Assembly: GCF_008704535.1 (NCBI RefSeq)
Contig: NZ_CP023701.1
Location: 6,986,001-7,050,000, forward strand
From: Streptomyces subrutilus
GTDB taxonomy: Bacteria; Actinomycetota; Actinomycetes; Streptomycetales; Streptomycetaceae
Reading direction: 5' to 3'
DNA length: 64,000 nucleotides
Part shown: one piece after another, positions 42,112-50,170 of the stretch
Layout of the letters: each line of letters begins with the position of its first letter
Position numbering within the stretch: the stretch's first letter is position 1
Program-made: the position numbers and the translations under genes
Notes under the pieces: generated by a model
The model's input: the letters and a program-made list of their open reading frames with translations, nothing else
Told to the model about the DNA's origin: nothing
Databases searched by the model: none

Positions 42112-42356
42112 GCTGTCTTCCTGTCTGCAGGGCCACGGCCGGGCGGTTCCGCCGCGCGCGCGGCGCGCGGGGGAATCGTCCGGATCCGCGGGCATGGGTG
42201 CTCGGTCTGTTCCCGGCCGCGTGCGCGCCGGCGTACGGGCTTCCCCGCCGTTCACCAGGCGTCCCGGACCGGGTGGCCGCCGTTCGACGGGCTGTCGTCG
42301 GCGAAGGTGACGGGGCCGCCGCGCGCGTGCGGAGTGCGCACGGCCCGCGCGCGACC

Positions 42357-42899
42357 TCACGGAGAGAGGGCGGGAACGGTCGGCGGGATCGGCCGCGCGT
42401 CGTGGGGCAGCGGGAGGATCCGGTCGCCCACTTGGATGATCCCGCCGTGCAGCACCTCGGCCCGCAGTCCGCCGCGGTGCAGCAGGCCGCGGATCAGGCC
42501 GGGGCGGACCAGCTGTTCGAGGCGGGTACAGGGTTCGCTGAGTGTGAGACCGCGCAGGATCACCGCGCCGATCCGGAACTCCCGATCCACCAGCGGGTTG
42601 AGCCGGATGCCGCGGGAGATGAGGTTGCGTCGGCATTCGGCGGGAGTGAGGGTGATGCCGTGTTCGCGCGCCAGCGCGTCGAGGGCTTCGGCCTCGATGA
42701 GGGTGACGTCGCAGACCCCGGACGACCGGCCGGCCCCCCGGAGACGGGGCCCCTCGCTCGCCCAGTAGTTGCGGTCTCCCGCCAGGCCGTGGCCCGCCAC
42801 CGCGCGGGCCCGTGCGACGCGGAAGGTGGGATCGCCGTTGTGCGCGGCAAGGTGCAGGGAGGCGACCCGGCCGGGTCCGGGCAGCGGTTCCTGGGCCAT
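42357..42899 (-). CDS. MOSC-domain protein
   Basis: 180 residues. The MOSC fold (C-terminal domain of molybdenum cofactor sulfurase; YiiM/YuaD-like) is seen in GLAGDRNYWASEGP, AEALDALAREHGITLTPAEC, RRNLISRGIRLNPLV and the conserved Cys in LSEPCTRLEQL. These domains carry or transfer activated sulfur or reduce N-hydroxylated compounds when Moco-bound. It ends the overlapping gene set, 7 bp after the carrier protein, so it may act on the cluster product. Which reaction it performs is open. Confidence 0.82.
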   Translation of the reverse strand: MAQEPLPGPGRVASLHLAAHNGDPTFRVARARAVAGHGLAGDRNYWASEGPRLRGAGRSSGVCDVTLIEAEALDALAREHGITLTPAECRRNLISRGIRLNPLVDREFRIGAVILRGLTLSEPCTRLEQLVRPGLIRGLLHRGGLRAEVLHGGIIQVGDRILPLPHDARPIPPTVPALSP

Positions 42900-42906
42900 G
42901 GACGGT

Positions 42907-43146
42907 TCACCCCTTCAGGAAGTGGTGGGTGAGGGAGCGAAGCGTGCGGAACTGGTCCACGTCGATCTGGTCGAGCCGCAGTTCCCGCCCGATCAGATCC
43001 TCCAGCAGCAGGACGAACTCCATGAAGCCGAGCGAATCGATCAGCCGGTTCTCGATCAGGTCGAGATCCGCCGGTATCTCCCCGACGGTCGGGTTGCGTT
43101 CGAGCAGCCAGTCCACGACCGGCTTGGTCACGTCGTCCACGGTCAT
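42907..43146 (-). CDS. Free-standing acyl carrier protein
   Basis: 79 residues from ATG at 43146 (GTG at 43149 also possible). Typical ACP with the 4'-phosphopantetheine serine S38 in NRLIDSLGFMEFVLLLEDL. Its ATG overlaps the stop of the nitronate monooxygenase gene by 1 nt (TGATG) and GAGGAG precedes it. The amino acid:carrier-protein ligase homologue two genes upstream is the obvious loading enzyme, so this is probably an aminoacyl carrier rather than a fatty-acid ACP. A phosphopantetheinyl transferase is not in the window. Confidence 0.9.
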   Translation of the reverse strand: MTVDDVTKPVVDWLLERNPTVGEIPADLDLIENRLIDSLGFMEFVLLLEDLIGRELRLDQIDVDQFRTLRSLTHHFLKG

Positions 43147-44168
43147 CACTCCTCGATCCGGGCCGTCCTGCGGGAACCGCTCGTGCGCGCGGCGGTGGGG
43201 GGCCTGCGGGCGTCCTCGTACTCCCGGCGGAGCCGGGCGACGGTGACGGCGGCCGGCTGCCGGTCGGTCACGCGGGTGCAGGACCGGCCGCAGTACATGG
43301 CCATCTCCTCGATGCGGCCGGTGGTGCCGCTCCCCGGAACCGCCGCGCTGTAGCGCGGCACCGGGTGGTCCCGCCCGTCCACCCGGGTGGTGGCGATGAA
43401 GCTGGCAGGGGCGCGTCGAGCGGAGGTGGTGAGGGGGTTGCGCAGCACGCGGTGCGGGCGGTGCGGCCAGCCGATGTCGAACAGGGAGGTGACGAGGGTG
43501 TCATCGGCCACCGCCTCGACCACCCGTCGTTTGAACCGCGGGTGCGCGGTGGATTCCGCGGCCGGGACGAACAGGGTTCCGGCCACGGCCCCGTCCGCGC
43601 CCCGGGCCACGGCGCCCGCGAGGTCGCCTCCGGTGGCGATCCCGCCCGCGACGGCCAGTACGGCGCGCGGGTGGCGGGCCCGGACGTCGGCCAGCAGGAG
43701 GCTCGCGGGCAGCCGACCGAGCAGGTGCCCGCCGGCTTCGGTGCCCTGGAGGACCAGGACGTCCGCGCCGTGTTCGAGGGCGGTGCCCGCGTCCGCCAGG
43801 GTGCCGACCTGGATCACCAGCGGGTGCCCGGCGGCCTGAACGGACCGGGCCGCACGGGTGTCGGGCAACCCGAAGAAGGTGACGAAGGCACCCCGGGGCA
43901 GCTCGGGCAGGACGGCCCGGAGCTGGTCCAGGCAGGCGGCCGGTCCGGTGACCTCGGGGATCAGGTTCACGCCGAACGGACGGTGGGTGGCAGCCGTCAC
44001 CTCCCGGACCAGCCGGGCGGCCCGTGCGGGCGGTTCCTTGTACAGCGCGAGGGTGCCGCCCGCTCCCGCCCGGGACACGGCCGCGCACAGCCCGGGTCCC
44101 GCGACGCCGCCCATCCCGGCCTGCAGCAGCGGCAGCGCGAGGCCGAGCCGGGTTGCCAGCCGGGTCAC
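43146..44168 (-). CDS. Nitronate monooxygenase / 2-nitropropane dioxygenase-family flavoprotein
   Basis: 340 residues from GTG at 44168, preceded by GGGGGAG and overlapping the ligase stop (GTGA). The FMN TIM barrel includes LGLALPLLQAGMGGVAGPGL at the start, the class I NMO catalytic His H148 in VLQGTEAGGHLLGR, and AVAGGIATGGDLAGAVARGA for phosphate binding. NMOs oxidise alkyl nitronates to carbonyls and nitrite; FabK enoyl reductases share the fold but lack EAGGH. A C-terminal Cys-containing tail (AMYCGRSCTRV) is present. In an operon with an AurF-type N-oxygenase a nitro intermediate is plausible. Confidence 0.86.
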   Translation of the reverse strand: MTRLATRLGLALPLLQAGMGGVAGPGLCAAVSRAGAGGTLALYKEPPARAARLVREVTAATHRPFGVNLIPEVTGPAACLDQLRAVLPELPRGAFVTFFGLPDTRAARSVQAAGHPLVIQVGTLADAGTALEHGADVLVLQGTEAGGHLLGRLPASLLLADVRARHPRAVLAVAGGIATGGDLAGAVARGADGAVAGTLFVPAAESTAHPRFKRRVVEAVADDTLVTSLFDIGWPHRPHRVLRNPLTTSARRAPASFIATTRVDGRDHPVPRYSAAVPGSGTTGRIEEMAMYCGRSCTRVTDRQPAAVTVARLRREYEDARRPPTAARTSGSRRTARIEE

Positions 44169-45091
44169 GAGCGCTCCCCCCACCGCCGTACCGCGCGGTG
44201 CGCGGCTGCCAGGTCCCCTTCGAAACGGTCGTCCAGCGCGTGCACCCATCGCTCCAGGCCGAAGGCGACGCAGCCGGTGAAGGCCGGATGGCCCGCATGG
44301 CGGATGGCACGGCGCTCGCCGAAGAAGTTGCGGTGGTTGTTGGTGGAGGCCACGGCAGTGCCGTCGGTGTGCAGGTATTCGTCCTTCACGGGGGCCAGCA
44401 TCTGCAGGAGCGTGCGGGAGCCGTCCTTCTCGAAGAACGGGTCGGTGGCGGGCTGTCGTTCCAGGGCGAGGCCGAGGGCCTCGCCGAAGGCGGAGATCCG
44501 CTCCTGGTGGCGGTCGAGGTGGGCCCGTACGGCCTCGGCCGAGCCGACGCAGACGATCTCCCGCATGGTGAACCCCCAGAGCCGGCGCAGCCCGTCGTGG
44601 TGGTCCTCGTTGCGGTAGCACTGCGCGACCGTGCTGATCAGGACGGGGACGTCGGCACTGGTGCCGGAGAGGTGCAGGAAGCAGCCGTAGCAGGCTGCGG
44701 AGGGCAGCAGGTGGGTGGCATCGGCCAGGTCTGTCGCGGACAGGGCCGCGGTTTCGGCCCGGGCCGCGGCGCGGGCGGCCAGGCGGTCGGGACGGATGCG
44801 GGTGACCGGGTTGCCCAGGTGCGGGAAGTTGCGGAAGTAGTCGAGCGTGCGCAGCTCGTCCGCCCGTAGCAGCGGTGGGTAGCTCTGCTGCCGGGCTCCG
44901 GCCTCGGCGCCCCAGCGGGTGAACACCGCGTCCAGCGCGCTCTTGAGCAGGACCGCGGGTTCGTCGAGGGTGGCCAGCCCGTCCCGGACCGACCAGGTGG
45001 TCCCCGTCCCACCCGTGGCCGCGGGGTCAGCGATGGTCATCGAACACCCCGATCCGGTTGAGGAATCCGGATCGGGGTCAGCGATGGTCAT
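44165..45091 (-). CDS. Seryl-tRNA-synthetase-like amino acid:[carrier protein] ligase
   Basis: 308 residues from ATG at 45091, or 291 from a second ATG at 45040; both starts have the same upstream 30 bases because of a 51-bp duplication. The class II aaRS catalytic core without tRNA-binding arm is evident: motif 2 VAQCYRNEDHHDGLRRLWGF followed by FTMREIVCVG, and motif 3 GCVAFGLERWVHAL; a Cys in SAACYGCFLHLSG fits the zinc site of atypical SerRS homologues. Characterised relatives (BLL0957 type) load Gly or Ala on carrier proteins. A matching free carrier protein lies two genes downstream. The upstream start overlaps the N-oxygenase stop by 14 nt. Confidence 0.85.
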   Translation of the reverse strand: MTIADPDPDSSTGSGCSMTIADPAATGGTGTTWSVRDGLATLDEPAVLLKSALDAVFTRWGAEAGARQQSYPPLLRADELRTLDYFRNFPHLGNPVTRIRPDRLAARAAARAETAALSATDLADATHLLPSAACYGCFLHLSGTSADVPVLISTVAQCYRNEDHHDGLRRLWGFTMREIVCVGSAEAVRAHLDRHQERISAFGEALGLALERQPATDPFFEKDGSRTLLQMLAPVKDEYLHTDGTAVASTNNHRNFFGERRAIRHAGHPAFTGCVAFGLERWVHALDDRFEGDLAAAHRAVRRWGERS

Positions 45092-45121
45092 CGAACACCC
45101 CGATCCGGTTGAGGAATCCGG
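45022..45121. repeat. 51-bp tandem duplication at the N-oxygenase/ligase junction
   Basis: The 49 bases at 45022-45070 recur exactly at 45073-45121, giving a 51-bp period (17 codons). The copy covers the last codons and stop of the N-oxygenase and the start region of the ligase. The result is two in-frame ATG codons with identical upstream sequence and a second ghost copy of the N-oxygenase end. Confidence 0.95.
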
Positions 45122-45989
45122 TGGTCTTGTGCAGCACCCTGGCGTGGGCGGCCTGCCGGGCGGGATGCGCGAGCATGCGCCGGCGCAGCGCGAAGCCGTC
45201 CGGGAGACCCGCGTCGCGGTAGGCGGCCGGATTGTAGAGGGACTCGATGCTGGTGGTCAGGTAGCGGCCGAGGTAGGTGCGCAGCTCGCGGCGGGCCGCC
45301 TCGTCCAGACCACGGTCGAGGAGCCGCTCCCACAGCAGGTGCACCAGGCGGCAGCCGAAGGCGATGTGGCGGGATTCGTCCTGGTGGTGCAGCCGGTTGA
45401 GGTGCCGGATGGTCGGGTGCAGGCGGCGGTCGGCTGCCAGTTGGACGTTGTAGTGGTCCACGATCTGCTCGAAGACCAGGATCCGGGCGAAGACGAGGAA
45501 GTTCTCGATGTCCGGGTCGCGTGGGGCCTCGGGCAGCCTGATGGACTTGTCGGGGTAGATCTTGCCGGCGTACTTGAGGCAGAAGGCGGCGAAGAACCAC
45601 ATGTGGTCGTTCTCCTCACCGATGAAGTGGTGGAAGAACTCGGAGGGGAGTTCGAAGCCGGGCGTATGGACGCGCCGGGTGACCTCGATGAGCAGTTCGC
45701 GGATGCCGTGCACGTTCAGGCTGTAGAAATTGACGCTCTCCCAACGGCTCAGGGCCAGGATCTGGTCGGTGCCCAGTTCGTCCATCAGCTCGGTGCCGTG
45801 GAGCGAGAGCAGTTCGGGGGACATCCACAGCTCGTCGGTGGGGATCGAGGCCGGCCAGTCGAACGTGGTGAAGGGGTTGTAGTAGTCGGCGGTGGCCTTG
45901 TCGGAGAGCCGGTCGAGCAACGTCCGGAATTCGGTGTCGTCCGCTGGCGCGGTGAGCGCTCGGGCGGGCGGGGTGTCCGGGGGGCACAT
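45078..45989 (-). CDS. AurF-family diiron N-oxygenase
   Basis: 303 residues from ATG at 45989 with GGAAGGAG 8 nt upstream; a GTG at 45998 is too close to that element. All seven iron ligands of AurF have counterparts at matching spacing: E84 (RWESVNFYSLN), E126 and H129 (EENDHMWFF), E174 (VFEQIVDHY), and H201, E205, H208 (HHQDESRHIAFG). AurF and CmlI oxidise amines to hydroxylamine, nitroso or nitro groups, CmlI on a free arylamine, some relatives on carrier-bound substrates. The neighbours suggest an aminoacyl-carrier substrate. The 3' end overlaps the ligase start and lies in the 51-bp duplication. Confidence 0.88.
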   Translation of the reverse strand: MCPPDTPPARALTAPADDTEFRTLLDRLSDKATADYYNPFTTFDWPASIPTDELWMSPELLSLHGTELMDELGTDQILALSRWESVNFYSLNVHGIRELLIEVTRRVHTPGFELPSEFFHHFIGEENDHMWFFAAFCLKYAGKIYPDKSIRLPEAPRDPDIENFLVFARILVFEQIVDHYNVQLAADRRLHPTIRHLNRLHHQDESRHIAFGCRLVHLLWERLLDRGLDEAARRELRTYLGRYLTTSIESLYNPAAYRDAGLPDGFALRRRMLAHPARQAAHARVLHKTTGFLNRIGVFDDHR

Positions 45990-45994
45990 GGACG

Positions 45995-46951
45995 TCACTC
46001 CTTCCAGCGGATGGTCGACAACAGGGCCCGGTGGAGTTCCGGGGTGGACGCGGCGACGCAGGAACGCTGGTTGGCGATGCTCAGGTCGGTCAGGACGGTG
46101 TCGCCGAGCGGTTGTCCGTAGCCGTCGGTGATGACCGCCCCGGCCCGCTCGGCGAGGAAGACGGCCGCCGCGATGTCGTACGGGAACAGGTGCAGGACTC
46201 GGCCGTTGCCGACGCGTTCGAACTCGGGCAGCAGCGCCGGATCGTCGCGCAGCAGTCGGTTGCCGATGTCGACGTAGGCGTCGAGTTGGCCCGTGAGCAC
46301 CCGGGAGATGGACCAGGTCGCGCTGTTGAAGACGAAGACCCCGCCGGTGTTGGCCGAGCGGTCGATGAGGTGGCCGTACGCCTCGGTCATCAGGTGGGCC
46401 GGGTGACCGTTGAATTCCAGCGACCAGAGCATCCGCGCGGGGTCGGTGGTGCGGGTCAGTGCCGGGAGGGGACGGTCGTAGCCGTGCGCCGTGATGCCGG
46501 GAGTCGCCCGGTCCCCGTAGAGGTAGGCGCCCGTGCGCAGCTCCATCAGAATCGCGTGCTCGACGTCGGCGATGCGTGGGCGCCGCGACATGCGGGCGAC
46601 GGCGACCGAGACGGTGGCCGACTCCAGGCCGGCGACGGCGGGCCGGGTGCCGTCGATGGGGTCGACGACCAGCAGGTGGGCGGGGTCCGTGCCGTGGTAC
46701 TGCAGGCCGCGGTCCTCGGAGTAGACGGCGACGGGCAGATCCCGGTCGGCGACGTACTTCCAGGTGGCCGCCTCCGCGATGTCGTCGAGGCCGAACTGGG
46801 CGTCGCCGCCCGGTGAGTGGCCCCGGACCAGCCGGCTGCCCGCCCGGTGCCGGGCTTCCAGCACGGCCTCGCGCACCGTTGCGGCCAGGCCGGTCACATA
46901 GTGCCGCACGGCCGCGGCTTCCGAGGGACCGCCGTGCTCGGGGCCGGTCAT
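45995..46951 (-). CDS. Inositol-monophosphatase-family phosphatase
   Basis: 318 residues; the ATG overlaps the aminotransferase stop (ATGA). IMPase metal motifs are in VAVYSEDRGLQYHG (Glu) and LLVVDPIDGTRPAV (DPIDGT), with the C-terminal PYDIAAAVFLAERAGAVITD. Relatives dephosphorylate inositol phosphates, PAP, or sugar phosphates. In this gene set it could remove the phosphate added by the ROK or APH-type kinase, as in aminocyclitol pathways; this is inference. No membrane segments. It ends 5 bp before the N-oxygenase start. Confidence 0.87.
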   Translation of the reverse strand: MTGPEHGGPSEAAAVRHYVTGLAATVREAVLEARHRAGSRLVRGHSPGGDAQFGLDDIAEAATWKYVADRDLPVAVYSEDRGLQYHGTDPAHLLVVDPIDGTRPAVAGLESATVSVAVARMSRRPRIADVEHAILMELRTGAYLYGDRATPGITAHGYDRPLPALTRTTDPARMLWSLEFNGHPAHLMTEAYGHLIDRSANTGGVFVFNSATWSISRVLTGQLDAYVDIGNRLLRDDPALLPEFERVGNGRVLHLFPYDIAAAVFLAERAGAVITDGYGQPLGDTVLTDLSIANQRSCVAASTPELHRALLSTIRWKE

Positions 46952-48282
46952 GCGGCGGCCTCGGCGGCGAAGAGGGCCTCGAGCCGGTCGCAGAGCAGAT
47001 CGGCCTCGTCGCGGGTGAGGATCAGCGGCGGGCGGATCTTGATCACGTTGCCCCGGCCGTAGCGGGACGTACGCAGGACCAGTCCGTGGTCCATGCCGCG
47101 CCGGGCCAGGGCCTGGGCCCGCTCGCTGTGCGGGCGTCCCCGGTCGTCGCCGATCTCGATCCCGATCATCAGGCCGAGGCCGCGCACGTCCACGACGGCG
47201 GGGTGGCGGGCGGCCAGCGCGCGCAACCTCTCCATGATGCGGGCGCCGACCTCCCGGACGTTTTCCAGGAAGCCGGCGCGGCCGATCACGTCGAGGGTGG
47301 TGGCTGCCGCCGCGGCGGCGAGGACGTTGCCGCCGTAGGTGAAGGAGTGGTGGTCGGGGCTGAGTCCGGACATCCGCTCGTCCGCGACGATGGCCGCGAT
47401 CTGGGCTCCGGAACCGCCGAGGCCCTTGGCGGTGGTCAGGATGTCGGGCCGGACCCCGTAGTGCTCCGCGGCGAACATCCGGCCGACCCGGCCTATGCCG
47501 GTCTGGATCTCGTCGAAGATGAGGACGATGCCCCGTTCGTCGCACAGGGCGCGCAGCGCTGGCAGGTAGCCGTCGGGGGGCACGATGTTGCCCCCGCTGC
47601 CCGATATCGGTTCGACGACCACGCAGGCGACGCTGCCGGAGCCGGCGTGGTCGAGGAAGTCGTTGATGCGCTCGACGCAGAGCATGCCGCAGCTGTCGGG
47701 GCCCGCCTGCCGGTAGAAGCAGCGCAGGCAGTAGGGGTCGGGGACGTGGAGCACACCGGGCATCAGGTGCGGGAAGGGGGTCTTGCGGAAGGACTCGCCC
47801 GACATGGTGGTCGTCATCATGGTCTGCCCGTGGTGGCTGCGGAACAGAGTGACGACGTCGCGGCGGCCGGTGGCGATCTGCGCCATCTTGACCGCGCCCT
47901 CGTTGGCGGTGGAGCCGCCCGACACTTTGAGGTGCACCTTGGTCAGGTTCGCCGGGGTGACGTCGACCAGCCGACGGACCAGCTCGTTGACGGGCGCGGT
48001 CTGGAAGGTCGACGTGGTGTGCACCAGCCGTTCGACCTGGTCGCGCATGGCCTTGACCACCTCGGGGTGACCGTAGCCGAGGCTCAGGTTGAAGGTGCCG
48101 GACGCGCAGTCGAGATACGCGTTGCCGTCGGTGTCATACAGGTGGACGCCCTCGCCGTGGTCCATCTCGTACGCGCTGACCGGGTAGTACAGGTGCTGTT
48201 GTGCGTAGCTCAGGGCTTCGCTCCGTGCATCGTTCCCCGCGTCGTTCCGGGCACCGCTCTGGACGCGCATGAGGTCGGCCAT
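46948..48282 (-). CDS. Class III (omega) aminotransferase
   Basis: 444 residues from ATG at 48282 with AGGAGCC upstream. PLP fold type I, class III: LYDTDGNAYLDCASGTFNLS, GGSTANEGAVKMAQ, FDEIQTGIGRVGRMFA and the PLP lysine in LTTAKGLGGSGAQIAA. A Cys-rich insert (DPYCLRCFYRQAGPDSCGML) is found in one branch of the family. Substrates of class III enzymes include GABA, ornithine, keto-cyclitols and keto-sugars. Paired with a Zn-alcohol dehydrogenase upstream it could aminate a ketone made by that enzyme. Translationally coupled to the IMPase gene. Confidence 0.9.
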   Translation of the reverse strand: MADLMRVQSGARNDAGNDARSEALSYAQQHLYYPVSAYEMDHGEGVHLYDTDGNAYLDCASGTFNLSLGYGHPEVVKAMRDQVERLVHTTSTFQTAPVNELVRRLVDVTPANLTKVHLKVSGGSTANEGAVKMAQIATGRRDVVTLFRSHHGQTMMTTTMSGESFRKTPFPHLMPGVLHVPDPYCLRCFYRQAGPDSCGMLCVERINDFLDHAGSGSVACVVVEPISGSGGNIVPPDGYLPALRALCDERGIVLIFDEIQTGIGRVGRMFAAEHYGVRPDILTTAKGLGGSGAQIAAIVADERMSGLSPDHHSFTYGGNVLAAAAAATTLDVIGRAGFLENVREVGARIMERLRALAARHPAVVDVRGLGLMIGIEIGDDRGRPHSERAQALARRGMDHGLVLRTSRYGRGNVIKIRPPLILTRDEADLLCDRLEALFAAEAAA

Positions 48283-48385
48283 GTGGCTCCTGTCGACTTC
48301 TGTCCGCAGATACGACGGACGGCGAATACCGGTGTCTCCACGCCGTGGAATGAAGGATTCTCATCGGTGCGAGGAGGGTGGGAGC

Positions 48386-48913
48386 TCACACGTCCAGAAC
48401 GAAGGTGAACGCCGCGTCCCAACCCTCCGGCGTCTCCTGCACGTCCATCAGGCATTCTGGCCGGAAATACTTGTCGAGATGATTTCGGCGTTCGCCGGGA
48501 AAATACAGCATCGTGGTCAGTACGGCTCCGCCGGGCGGCTGCACCTTCACGTGCACGTGCCGTGTCCGCCCCGGGTACACGGCGGGCAGGACCGTCTCGA
48601 GCCGCCACCGCCCCTCGGCGTCCGCGAACTGATGTCCGCGCAGCCGAAAGCCGTCGTCGTCGTAGACGCCGGCGTCCCCGACCTGCCAGAAGTCGAGCAA
48701 CGTGCCGCCGATCGGCTTCCCTTCGGGGGTGCGCACGGCGCCGTGCAGCACCATCGGGACCCCCTCGTCCACATCGCCCCGAAAGCTGGTCCTGAGCGGG
48801 GTGTCCGGCTTGTAGTACGGCCCTTCCCGCAGGGCGGGCGTCGGAGGTGTCCCGTTGCATCGAACGGTCGGCGTGAGCGTCTTCACCCCATCGTCGGGAT
48901 TTCCGGTCTCCAC
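48386..48913 (-). CDS. Intradiol ring-cleavage dioxygenase-family protein, short
   Basis: 175 residues from GTG at 48913 with GAGGGAG upstream. The single-domain catechol/protocatechuate dioxygenase fold is visible: REGPYYKPDTPLRTSF, DFWQVGDAGVYDDDGFRLRG and VYPGRTRHVHVKVQPPGG. The four Fe(III) ligands can be placed as Y84, Y113, H119 and H121. At 175 residues it is shorter than classical catechol dioxygenases (about 300) and lacks their N-terminal helical domain, like the small members often found in natural-product clusters. Substrate unknown. First gene after the AT-rich gap. Confidence 0.85.
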   Translation of the reverse strand: METGNPDDGVKTLTPTVRCNGTPPTPALREGPYYKPDTPLRTSFRGDVDEGVPMVLHGAVRTPEGKPIGGTLLDFWQVGDAGVYDDDGFRLRGHQFADAEGRWRLETVLPAVYPGRTRHVHVKVQPPGGAVLTTMLYFPGERRNHLDKYFRPECLMDVQETPEGWDAAFTFVLDV

Positions 48914-49146
48914 GGCGAAAATCTCCCTCGGTCAAAGGATCTTTCACTTCGATCCAGGCACGTTAACCGGAATTTTCGATCCTGAAAAGAAGGCCGTGCA
49001 GCGCCTCTCGGCCATTTCTCGAAGTTTTTCTGCCAGGCTTTCGCGGCCCGTGCGGGCAGATATTTTTTCTTGTAATGGGGGCGACGTACGGGTCGTATGG
49101 GAAAGCAGGGACAATGGGAAACCGGTGGGGCTGTAAAAGATCGGAC
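48914..49146. other. AT-rich intergenic segment splitting the cluster
   Basis: 233 bp clearly lower in GC than all around it, with runs such as TTTTTC, TATTTTTTC and AAAAG. It separates the ADH-ROK-APH genes from the intradiol-aminotransferase-carrier protein genes, all on the minus strand, and probably carries the promoter of the second group. No coding frame in it looks real. Confidence 0.6.
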
Positions 49147-50139
49147 TCAGTCGGCGGATCGCCGTAGTACGGCGCGTGCGCGGGCGAAGTAGGCCGAGTC
49201 GGGCGGAGCGGTGAGGATGTCCGCCAGCGCGAAGAGGTCGAGCGTCCTGCTGAGCCGGGGCCAGTCCGCCGGCAGCCGGCCGTTCCCGCCTCGGAAGCCG
49301 TCGACGAAGCCCGTGGTGAAGGCAGGCGGATATTCGTGGGCGAAACGCAGCATGTTCCCGACATCGAAGAGCGGGGAGCCGCTGAAGGCGAGCTCCCAGT
49401 CGAGCACCGCGGCCACCGCCCATCGTCCGGCCCGGCGCCGCACCAGGACGTTCTTCGGGTTGAAGTCGCCGTGCACCAGGCTGCGTTCACCCGCCACGGC
49501 GGTGAGCGCCGGAGCCCGGCGGCGGGCCAGTGCGCGCAGCACGGCCGAGTCCGTCCCGTTCAGCGGCCCGTCCGGTGCCCCCGTGAGCAGACAGTGGTCG
49601 ACGAAACCGGGCAGGTCGCCCAGTGCGTCCGCGCCGTGCGGGGCCGGTACCAGCGAAGGGTCGCCGAAGGCGCCCGGGCCGGGCAGTCCGACCCGGCCGA
49701 TCCGCGCCAGCACCGTCCCCACGGCCCGGCCCAAGGCCGCGGCTTCGCCGCTCGCCGGGCCGTCCGCGAGCACCTGGCTGAGCGGGATCCCCTCCACGAA
49801 CCGGTAGAGCAGGGCGGGGCGGCCGGTGGCGCGGCCCTGTGGATCGGACGCGACCACCGTGGTCACGGGGACGGCGCGGGCCGCCGCCAGACCAAGGACG
49901 GCGATCTCCACCGCACACGTGTTGCGCGGGAACCTGCTGCCGCACGGCCGGTGGTGTCGCAGCACATAGCGCTCCGCGCCCGCCGCGTCGGGGCGGTGGA
50001 CGGTGAGCAGGGACATGTCGTTGGTGGACCCGCCGGACAGCGGACCCACCTCGTGGAGCAGGGCCCCGGGCAGGGCGTGCCGGGTCAGCCAGGTGTGCGT
50101 GGCCGGGTCCAGGAGACCCACTGGATGAGGGCGCGTCAT
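49147..50139 (-). CDS. APH-family small-molecule kinase
   Basis: 330 residues from ATG at 50139, 31 bp after the ROK kinase stop. Protein-kinase-like fold of the aminoglycoside phosphotransferase family: Brenner motif RSLVHGDFNPKNVLVRR (catalytic Asp) and the metal Asp in VAAVLDWELAFSG. The N-lobe holds PLSGGSTNDMSLLTV. Members phosphorylate aminoglycosides, macrolides, homoserine, choline or sugars. In a cluster it could protect the host by phosphorylating the product, or be a biosynthetic step reversed later by the IMPase-like phosphatase. Neither can be decided from sequence. Confidence 0.87.
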   Translation of the reverse strand: MTRPHPVGLLDPATHTWLTRHALPGALLHEVGPLSGGSTNDMSLLTVHRPDAAGAERYVLRHHRPCGSRFPRNTCAVEIAVLGLAAARAVPVTTVVASDPQGRATGRPALLYRFVEGIPLSQVLADGPASGEAAALGRAVGTVLARIGRVGLPGPGAFGDPSLVPAPHGADALGDLPGFVDHCLLTGAPDGPLNGTDSAVLRALARRRAPALTAVAGERSLVHGDFNPKNVLVRRRAGRWAVAAVLDWELAFSGSPLFDVGNMLRFAHEYPPAFTTGFVDGFRGGNGRLPADWPRLSRTLDLFALADILTAPPDSAYFARARAVLRRSAD

Positions 50140-50170
50140 ACCGGCCAGCCTGCCCGGCCCGGGGCCGGGC

